Source: Corallium rubrum | Lineage: Eukaryota > Cnidaria > Anthozoa > Scleralcyonacea > Coralliidae | DNA: 64,000 nucleotides | Direction: 5' to 3' | NCBI GenBank assembly: GCA_964035015.1 | Contig: OZ036005.1 | Coordinates: forward strand, 6,438,188-6,502,187 | In this document: positions 1 to 10,100 of the stretch, piece by piece | How positions within the stretch are numbered: the stretch's first letter is position 1 | How the letters are laid out: every line of letters starts with the position of its first letter | Program-made: the position numbers and the translations under genes | The notes under the pieces: model-generated | The model's database searches: none | Told to the model about the DNA's origin: nothing | The model's input: the letters and a program-made list of their open reading frames with translations, nothing else

Positions 1-57
1 TAAAAGCTAAAATGAACAAAGTTGGTTTAAATAGTTTACTTTGGTTTCCTCCTGCAG

Positions 58-158
58 TATTACACTGGACAAATGAGGAATCAGGAATGGCCCTTAGCAT
101 GACAGTTGACTACAGCATCATTCACTCATGCATTGTTAAAATTTTGCTACAATCTTAG
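58..158 (+). CDS. Possible last coding exon of an upstream gene (partial)
   Basis: A pyrimidine-rich tract ending in CAG at 55-57 looks like a good acceptor. One of the three frames after it stays open for about 32 codons (starting LHWTNEESG) up to a TAG at 156-158. I do not recognise the peptide. It may be the terminal exon of a gene that starts left of the window, or chance: the open stretch is short and no poly(A) signal is obvious. Confidence 0.3.
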
Positions 159-177
159 AACTTTTGACCATGTGCCA

Positions 178-367
178 TAAAGTCTGGTTCTCATATGTCG
201 CCGATCGTCGGCGATTTGTGATTTAGATGCATGTTAAAACGGGAAATGCAGCAGCATGTTAAGTAATAAAGAACAATGCAGAAAAGCAGTGCTTTTATTC
301 TTTTACTTAACATGCATCTAAATCACAAATCGCCGACGATCGGCGACATATGAAAACCAGGCTTAAA
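178..367. repeat. Foldback (MITE-like) element
   Basis: The left arm (178-236) and right arm (307-367) are near-perfect reverse complements. Both contain the self-complementary core CGCCGA-TCGTCGGCG. They surround a spacer of about 70 bp. The element has no coding capacity, and no clear target-site duplication was identified. Confidence 0.8.
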
Positions 368-599
368 GAGCATGCTGATATATAAAAAACAAACAAATAT
401 ATACACATTTTATCGAATATACAGTATATATTAAATAGTTGTAAGCAAACTCACTGCGTCCCGCTCAAAAGCTTCATCACTCTTAAAATTGTGTCGCGAG
501 AAGCGATAGACTTGCTCATCTTTTTGCTGTTCTCGCTAAATTGTGTAACGACTCGAATAATTTGAAAAGAACAACTTGCGAGGTTTTGGTTACATTTTA

Positions 600-932
600 C
601 AATATTACGTGACTTCACGATCGTAATCCGAACCTTCCCCGACGCGTTCCTTCTCCGAACCTTCTCCTTCTCCTAATCTCCTTCTTTCTTGCATTTCCAA
701 CAAAAGAAAATGGTCATTAGAAATCCCTCGAGATTCGATTTCGGTTTGTTTGTCTGAGTTTTGGTCTATAATTAGTAAATGTCAAATTGCGCTTCGCTGT
801 GATTAACGTTACGCGAGTTCACGATCGTGCCGAATACAGTTGCCTGCAGCTCACATAGCGCGTCAAGTTGGGCTACCTTGTTGGGGGTGACGTGACGTCA
901 TCGTCATCTTTCAGTCTTTCACTTTGCCCAAA
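600..932 (+). promoter_or_regulatory. Putative ADRM1 promoter and 5' UTR with a CRE palindrome
   Basis: The stretch between the foldback element and the ADRM1 ATG is richer in CpG than its surroundings. It holds a full TGACGTCA (CREB/ATF) palindrome at 893-900, about 33 bp before the start codon. A pyrimidine-rich stretch (TCTTTCAGTCTTTC) follows and could be the initiator and 5' UTR. No TATA box is evident, as expected for a housekeeping proteasome gene. The promoter role is inferred from position. Confidence 0.45.
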
Positions 933-1136
933 ATGGCGTCCACTGGTACTGCGTTGTTCGGTTCAAATGTTGGCTCTTCTTCAAAGAATTTGGTAGAATT
1001 TCGTGCTGGAAAGATGAAACTAAACGGTACCACTGTTACAGCTGATAATCGTAAAGGTTTGGTGTATGTTTTTCAAGGAGAAGACTCGTTAATGCATTTT
1101 TGCTGGAAGGACAGGACAACGGGAACGGTTGAAGAT
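933..1136 (+). CDS. ADRM1: ADRM1 coding exon 1 (start of Pru domain)
   Basis: Codons 1-68. The exon ends GTTGAAGAT before the donor GTAAAA, phase 0, in the same place as the VED/D junction of vertebrate Pru. It carries the first Pru strands, with LVEFRAGKM and HFCWKDRT. Confidence 0.95.
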
Positions 1137-4100
1137 GTAAAATATTAATTCTATTTCTTCTTATCTTATAAAACTAATGTTTTATTTTACTTTGTATATG
1201 AAGAAGGGGCATTTTGAGCTCTCTGAAAGCGTCTATATTTTCCTTCTTGTTAAAAGCAAATTGTTTAAATTTTTAAAAAGTTACATGTAAATCAGCACCC
1301 CCCTGAATTTTTGAGAAATGTTGAATCAGTTCAAGTGGCCTTCGCTCGAAACGTTAGACTCCTACGTTCTCTGTTTCAGCAGTATATCTAACCTTACTAT
1401 ATTCCAATTGTTGTATCAACACTGCCTACGCAGCACACTACTTTTATTTCTTTAAGTATCCTGGTAATAGCTATCTATTACCAGCAACCTGTTTTAAACC
1501 AGAGAAAAGTAGTCTGCTAATACCACTGATCTTGAAAGAAGGCTGGATCAAGCAACTATCACCTGTATTCTAAAAGCTCATTCACACTCAATGAGTGCAA
1601 CTCAACACTCAATGAGTCTCCACTCAGTCCCAGTGCTGTATTTGGGCACACTGATCAGTAGTGAGTTTGTCACAATATTCGAGTGGAAATTGAAATTTGG
1701 AGTCTTGGAAATGCTAAATATTCCCTGCATCCTGAGGGGTGATTTTGTAATTTTTTGGGAACCTAGTTTGGACACTCAAACTCTTATAGGTACATGTACC
1801 TCATGGCCTTGCCCAAAACCATCCACTTTCAATTGTTATTTTACTTTGTCTAATGCCATACAATTTTACTTGTCATGTAGGAACCCCTAGGAGGGAAAGG
1901 GTTAAATAGGAAATGTTGTTTGCTCAAGGCCACAATAGGTTTGACTAACTGATAAAGGGCTTCATTTGAAACATCAGTATTTCATTATCAAAACTGATAT
2001 TACTGCAGTAATTTACCACCTCCTATGCAGCCCTCTATTTTTTACATGCTTGTTTGTCTAACTGACTCTTCTATTAGTTAGTTTCAGAAATTGCAGCTTG
2101 ATATTAGTAATAATTGTCAGTTGTTTGCTGTACAAGCTGTATTATTTAGTAATACCCAAGTTAGTAATACTCGAGTAATACTGTTACAATGTGACTTGTA
2201 GACCAACAAGTACTTGTAACCGAGCGGTTAAGACTCATTCCTGGAGGACTGGGCACAGTCTAAGGTATAAATACCTTAATTAACCTTGCTCCACTATCTG
2301 AGTTCTAGTGGCTCAATGGTTAGAGTGTCTGGCTAGCATTCAGAAGGTTGTGGGTTCAAGTCCCGCTTAGAACTCAGAGTTTTTCTGAGTATTACTAACT
2401 AACACAGCTTGTACAGCAAACAACTGACAATTATTGACTCTTCTATTACCAGGATTTAATCATCTTTCCAGATGATGTGGAGTACAAAGCAGTAAAGCAG
2501 TGCAAAACTGGCCGTGTCTTCATCCTCAAGTTTAAGAACTCCTCTCGTAAACTATTCTTCTGGATGCAAGAACCCAAATCAGATAAAGATGAAGAATGCA
2601 GCAAGAAAGTGAATGAATTCTTGAACAATCCACCAGCACAAGGCTCATCAGCGGGAGGATTGAGGCATCTGAATGACCAGATGATAGGTAGTGTAACACA
2701 GGAGTCTAGGAGATCAGGCATAGTTTAATGCTATTTTGGCTTAAAAGTTTTTTTAAACATAGCTTAAAAACATACTGTTCATGACCCAACATTTCAACAC
2801 TCCAATCTAGTGTCTCCATCAGGGGTGATCATTGGGTCATTCCAGAAAAGATCCATACCTCCCCCACAGAGGAAATTTGTGCCATCTGGGGAGGGGAGGG
2901 GAGGGGGGTAAATCTGCTTCTGATAATAGTAAAATGTACTAGGACATCTGAAGGGGGGAGGGGGTCAACTTCACATTTCCTCCGTGGGGGAAGTGTGGAT
3001 GTTTTCTGGAATGACCCATTGTGAAGACAGTTCCCATATTTATACTTCCATAGAACCACTGATGATATTACCTATTAACAAGATGCAAATAGTTAATCAT
3101 CAATGGTTCTATGGAAGTATAAATGGAAGTACAGGGGCTGTGGAGGAGGGGGGGGGCAGAAAAAATAAATAGGCAAAAAAATAAAAGCTTTGAAAAATTG
3201 AAACTGTCATAAACTGTCATGTCCACTGCATGTTAACCCTAGTCAGAAATCTGGTTTACTGCTTAACTTTTGGGAAAAAATATATTTGACAACATATATT
3301 GGAAAAGCTGTCAGCTCTTGTATAAAAACAAATGCTATGCTGATAAGGCAAGCATCTTAAATACTTATTTCATTAACGTCGGTCATGATCTGGCTGAGAA
3401 GCGACCTCAAAATGATGATAATCCTACCAAATATAGGTGAATCCTACCTGATCAGTCAAATGCTTTGGAAAAAAATTTTGGTTTATATTTATAGAGGAAG
3501 CCCAGCCTTCCTTGGTGAGTTTTGCTGTACTGTTGTATTGAACACTCAAGGTCTTACCTAGGAGGGATGGAAGTTTTCCATTACTGTAAACAGTTATCAA
3601 GAGGGCTGTCCCTTTGTGAAGAGTTATTGCATGTAATGAACATGAAGGGCCCTCCTAGAGGACTAGAAAATTTTCACTGAAATACAAGGTGAAATCCAGT
3701 CCTCGTACTTAGAAATGCAGCCCTCCTACTTAGAAATGCAAGTATCAGTGCTGTATTTTTGGGCAATCAAATGAACCATGTGGTTTTCTGTAGAATTTCG
3801 TATAAATTTTTGAATAATATTAGGATGCTGTACTAGTACTGTACATTGGTTACAGAATTCTTCAATTTCTAATTGAAGTTAATTATTTTCTTACTGTGTT
3901 TTGTAGGTGACACCAGTCTTCAAGGTTTGATTGGTAACATGGATCAACAGCAGCTTCTCCAGTTACTCGGGAGTGGTCAAGGTCTGGCTGGTCTCACTGG
4001 GTTGAGTGGTTTGACATCACGAGGATCAAGTGCTGGGACTACACCTAGGAGTAGACCAAGTGACAGTGAACCTCCGGCCTCAGCTGCTTCACAGTATGTG

Positions 4101-7100
4101 CTTAAAGTGCCTATGAAACGAAAATTAAATTTGTCTTATTTGAAAGAACACTTAAAATGATAGAGTAACATATTTTGCAGTTTTTCGTTTCCTTGCTTCG
4201 TTCTTGAGATATTTCAGTTTGTTTGAAATGTAAATTAAACATTTTAACGTCACATGTGCATAATGAGTTATTGAAAAAAGTTATATATCTTTGCTATTAT
4301 CAAACCAAAATAATTCGAGGGAAGTATGTGCATGTGTTTCGCCCAGAACACTAAGCATGTAGATATTCAAGTGATTATATTTGACAATAGCAAAGATATA
4401 TAACGTTTTTCGAGAACTCATTATGCACGTGTGACGTCACAACATGTGACATTTACATCAAACAAACTGAAATATCTCAAGAACGAAGCACGGAAACAAA
4501 AAACTGCAAAAGATGTTACTCTATCATTTTAAGTATTCTTTCAAATAAGACAAACTTAATTTTCGTTTCATAGGCACATTAACCTTATTGATTGCAACCA
4601 GGGCTGAATCCAGGGGGGTTGAGACACTGGTACAGGGTTTCAGCACCCAAACTACTGTAGGTGCCACAAAGTTATAACTTACAGTACCCAAGAACTTTTA
4701 AAAACACCCCTCAAAATGCATGAATTGAAATGGCATTTCCAAGACTCTGCATTCAAAGTTTTGAACCCCTCCCCTAGAGGGTTTTTGTGTAATTGGTGCT
4801 TTGAATATTGTCACAAATTTTCCACTGACCAGTGTGTGTGTGCCCAAATTATCTCTGCATACAGCACTGGCAATAGTAGTACATTTTGGCGTCATGCCCC
4901 AGGCCAATGAAATAAATTCTATATACAGTAAATGTAACCCATTCATGTTCGAGCTGGTCAAAAATGGTCCCTTTATTGTGTTACTCTGTCTAACACCAGA
5001 CAATTTTACTCATCAACAGGAGAACCCTCGAACATTCTAGATAGCAATGGCTTAAGGACATTTTTCAAATAATCCTGCCCATGGTAAACTGCTGAGAATA
5101 GTTTGGACGACAAAATAGTGACGTTTTGAACAGAGCACTTGTCAGTATTTTGTAACTTACCAAAACTATTTTCAGCAGTTTACCACCTTTTCACTTTGCT
5201 CTAGATATCTAAAGCGCTGCTTATATGCACCACTCTACTTTTACACATTTTCTATTAAATATAATTACCTGTTCTGGTACTTACAGGCCTTCTGAAAGTC
5301 AGTCTTCTTCAGTGAGTCAAAGCCAGACAGCACCATCTAGCGATGCAACAGCTGCAAGAGAAACATCAACTCCTGCTCCAAGCACACCTGGAGTTCAATT
5401 GAGTGACCTGCAAAGTATTTTGTCAAACATGGAAAGTAAGTCTTAATCACTCACAAAACAATCTTGTCCATTACTTGTGAATGACCAAAACATACAAGTT
5501 AGACATGGACATAGACATAGACATTTATTTGCAACCAAGAAAAAAATAAATAAATATGTAGTAGTTAGCGGCGAGGATGCTCAAACAGAAACCCTAAGGC
5601 TTATCACGTTTTGAGCTACCTCATTCACCATAGCTTAATTGAACAATATTGTGTGAGTGGCGTGAAAAGATCATAATCGAATACAAGTCAAATACAAAAA
5701 CAAAAAGGTCATACATGGAAAAAATAATATTAAGACAAAAGTGCATTTTAAGTGCATTTTAAGTTCTAAGTGTTATGTGGAGTTTGTACAATGTATATGG
5801 AAGACACAGACTAATGCCCTGTCCTGGGGAATGAACCCAAGAAAAACTCATATAAAATTTTTCATCATTTCTTACACTGCTAAAGTCAAGTGAAAAATTT
5901 CGGCTGACTCGAACGGGATTTGAACTCGCACCTTCGGGATTCCGGCCCACCGCTCAACCTGGGATTGGAGTTTCATGTTTCTCTGAGGATCCTCGCGGAA
6001 AAGCGTTAAGTTGTCGCGAGAATATCTCGTGCACTTAAGTTGGATAAAACTCGGTTGAAAATATAGTATATAACAGGGGGGGAAATATGTTGAAGGGAAA
6101 TCAACTCTTGTTTGAGATAGCGTTGGACATATACTGGTTTTACTGTTGTTTATACGACTTTTCTGCAATTTGATCAGTGCCGGATTAACCTTCCCAGGGC
6201 CGGAGACAAAAATATTTTAGGGCCGGTCACAAAATGAGAGCCATCCCCGGAGTACGGTGAACTGAAAGTCTGAAAGCGTAGGTTGATCGGATCATCGGAA
6301 GTTCGTACTTTCAAAGAGAAACTGCATAATTTTTTTATTCACTCATTTTTTTTGGGCCGGTCAGAATCTGGGGCTGGGGGCAAATACCCCCTTTGCCCCA
6401 TAGGTAATCCGCCACTGAATTTGATTGGTTCTTGAGTGGTCTTTACAAACCGGTAAAGACTGGTCATTACAGAAAATAAATTGAAAAACAAAATCAGAAA
6501 ACAAGTCAAGCTAAAATAGTGTTCAAATATCGTAAGAATGAATTTCCTGCTAAAAATTAAATACGACAATGTTTACCGTGAATGAAAGTGTTTTTGTTGT
6601 TTACAGTTTTCGTTGAAAGTCGGTTTCTTCGGTCTTTGGTCCTTGTACTCTTGACATAGTTGAAATAAAATTATAAAAACCCTGGCCCATATAATAAAAA
6701 CCTTATTAACCTCGTTTGGTCGGTCTTTACGGCAAAATTATCCTGCCCTTCGTCTTTATGTACAGACCACGTTCTTTCGTCGCTCGGTTTGTACTGAAAG
6801 ATCGCAGCCAGGATAATTTTACCGTAAAGACCTCCCGCTCGGTCAGTACGTTTTTAATAAAACTAATTTTTCAAACCTTTATTTTGTTTAGTCCCTAATC
6901 CTGAGCAAGCACCAGAAGGTAATGACGCCTACTTAACTTTTAGGGCCAATTGCAAAAACGGTGATTTAGTTAGTCAGCGTTTAAGCCATCGCTGCCTGGG
7001 CCGACCCAGGTATATACTGTAGGTCAGTGGTCCACACTGATCCGTTTTCGAACGAAAACGGAGCCTTTTTGATACGGTTAGGCCTTTTGTCCACACTAGT

Positions 7101-10100
7101 CCGGCGTCTTCGGTGACCGAAAACGGAACTTTTCGAAAGCGCTCTCCAGAGTGGAGATATTCGAAGACGCCGTGTTTTTTTTTTGCATCAGTGTGGACGG
7201 CAAAAACGAAGCTTTTGGAAAACGATGATGTCACGATTTATGTTATCTTGGTTTCAGTCACCTAGAAGTATTCACTCATACCCCATTCTGTAGATCTTTT
7301 TAGCGTTTTACTAAACGATTCGAAAACGATAGTGTGGACGAAAAACGTTTGATTACGTTTTCGATACGCGGTCTCCGTTTTCGTTTGAAAACGGATTAGT
7401 GTGGATATGTCCCCCAAATGACCCCTTTATTGTTTTCCTCGTCAAAGAGAGAACCCTCAGACATCCTAGGCAGCATAAGTGGATTAAGGATTAAGCAGTG
7501 GTTAGCTAAACAAGATTTAACCATCGCCAACGCATAAAAGCACTAGAGGCGTAACTAGAACATACTTCTTACATATTGTTTAATTATTGATTAAAGGCCC
7601 TGTTACACGGTGCAATTTTTCATACAACTTGTCTCGCAATGATGACTCATGTAGCATTGCAGTTGCAAGACAGGGAGTGTTACACGCTGCAACGCATAAA
7701 CGCGTTTTTCCAATGATTTGGATTCCGATAAAAGCGGGTAGAGTGGGAAGAGGCTCGATTGAGTGTGTCAAATCATAACAAAATATTGCAAGACAAGTTG
7801 CTGAATTAAAGGGTGCTACACGGTGCAACACTGAAACAAATTGCTGCAATCGTTGCAGAAAGTAGAACCTGATTCTATTTTGTACAACGATTGTTGCAAC
7901 TTGTCTCGCAACGATTTTGACCATTGCACAGCATGTTACACACTGCAATGGTTAATGCAACTTGTCTCGCAACGATTTTGACCATTGCACAGCATGTTAT
8001 ACGGTGCAATGGTTCATGCAACTTGTCTCGCAACGATTTTGACCATTGCACAGCATGTTACATGGTGCAAATGGTTCATGCAACTTGTTTCGCAACGATT
8101 TTGACCATTGCACAGCATGTTACATGGTGCAATGGTTCATGCAACTTGTTTCGCAACGATTTTCACCATTGCACAGCTTGTTACACGCTGCAGTGGTTCA
8201 TGCAACTTGTCTCACAATGATTTTGACCATTGCACAGCATGTTACACGGTGCAATGGTTCATGCAACTTGTTTCGCAACGATTTTGACCATTGCACAGCA
8301 TGTTACACGCTGCAATGGTTCATGCAACTTGTCTCACAATGATCTTGACCATTGCACAGCATGTTACACGATGCAATGGTTCATGCAACTTGTCTCGCAA
8401 TAATTTTGACCATTGCACAGCATGTTACACCGTGCAATGGTTCATGCAACTTGTCTCGCAATAATTTTGACCATTGCACAGCATGTTACACCGTGCAATG
8501 GTTCATGCAACTTGTCTTACAATGATTTTGGCCATTGCACAGCATGTTACACGGTGCAATGGTTCATGCAACTTGTGTCACAATGATCTTGGCCATTGCA
8601 CAGCATGTTACACGGTGCAATGGTTCATGCAACTTGTCTCGCAATGATCTTGACCATTGCACAGCATGTTACACGGTGCAATGGTTCATGCAACTTGTCT
8701 CGCAATGATCTTGACCATTGTGCAGCATGTTACACGGTGTAATGGTTCGTGCAACCATTGCAGACCAGTTGCATGAAAATTTTTTTATTTTAAAACACGT
8801 TTAAATACTGCAAGTGTGGCGTAAACAAGGTTAAGCAGCGTTTCCGCAATTCAATTAGATTCTGAAATTAATTATAGAGTTTAATATTTTTATCACTTTA
8901 TAATATGGTGAACAGATCATCCCCAACACACTCAATTGTCAGGAGATCTGAGCCAGCTGTGCATGCCACATAGATAAAGCGTTCAACAATTTCTTAGCTA
9001 TGCCTGAGTTTGAATTTTTTCCAGAGGGAGGAACGGCGAACCAAGAGAAAACCCTCAAAGTGCAACTAGTTCGTCACTCGGAGTAGCACTTGATATCATC
9101 ATCAATATGTTCTTTTTTTCTTACATTGCAGCTGTTGATCTAAACCTGGTTATCACACCAGAAAACTTAGCCCCAATGTTAAGTAATCCAGAAATAAGGA
9201 ACCAACTCATTCCATTCTTGCCTGCTGGTGAAGATCTTCCACAGGATGAAGAACAACTGTTACTGACACTGCAGTCACCTCATTTTCAACAAGTAAGTAC
9301 AGAGGAGTTGAGATTAGATTGAGTTGTATCAATTAGAGAGTGCTCTTTATCATGGTCAGGGCTGCATTAAGCTTGTGGAATACCCGAAGCAAACATCATG
9401 TGAGAGGCCCCTATGCTTCAGATTAATTGATACCGAATAACGCCGGATACATATTCACAAATCAATTTACAGTTAAATAATAGAGTATATAAATAAAAAG
9501 AACACAATATGGATATAATTCTAAACTGAACTAGTAAGTTCATGCTGAAATAGCTAAGTTGTAATAGCCTACGTCATAGTCGTTGTGAATTTCAAACATA
9601 GCCGCCTTTTGCACCGGGAGCGTCTGTGACGCAGATTAAGCGGCTGTTTATATGGAAGGCGGGACGGGGCGTTTTTCATCCCGGATTTATATGAGAATGT
9701 TTCAGGCGGGACAATTGCGACCAGTACATTTCACAACACAGTTAGAAAGTTGTAAAAACCACAGAATAACAGAGAAATAAATAGAATTTGACGTATTATA
9801 AAGAGCTGCTGTCCTCCTACTAGCCGCTATCACTCACTTGTATCGAATAAACAGCTTAAAAATCAAAATAGATACTCGGAACGGTATCCGTCATAACGTC
9901 CCGGTTAGGCTGGACAGACCATTTATATGGCGAAAATTATCCCGGCAGGCCGGTTGAGGAAACCGGGATCCCGCTTTGCCGGGACGGGACGAAAAACGTC
10001 CCAGCAAACATCTTTCCATATAAACTGAACGGGATAAATAAGAGAGATATACATGCATGGCGAGATCCCGTTTAACGTCCCGCCCGCCTCCCATGTAAAC

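Noticed and set aside
924-932. In-frame TTG start three codons before the ADRM1 ATG
   Set aside because: Animal nuclear genes rarely start at TTG, and the ATG at 933 gives the N-terminus expected for the family.
7924-8342. Open frames over the 61-bp repeat (HSMLHTAM..., QLVSQRF...)
   Set aside because: Period 61 is not a multiple of three, and frames break whenever a unit varies. Read as minisatellite, not protein.
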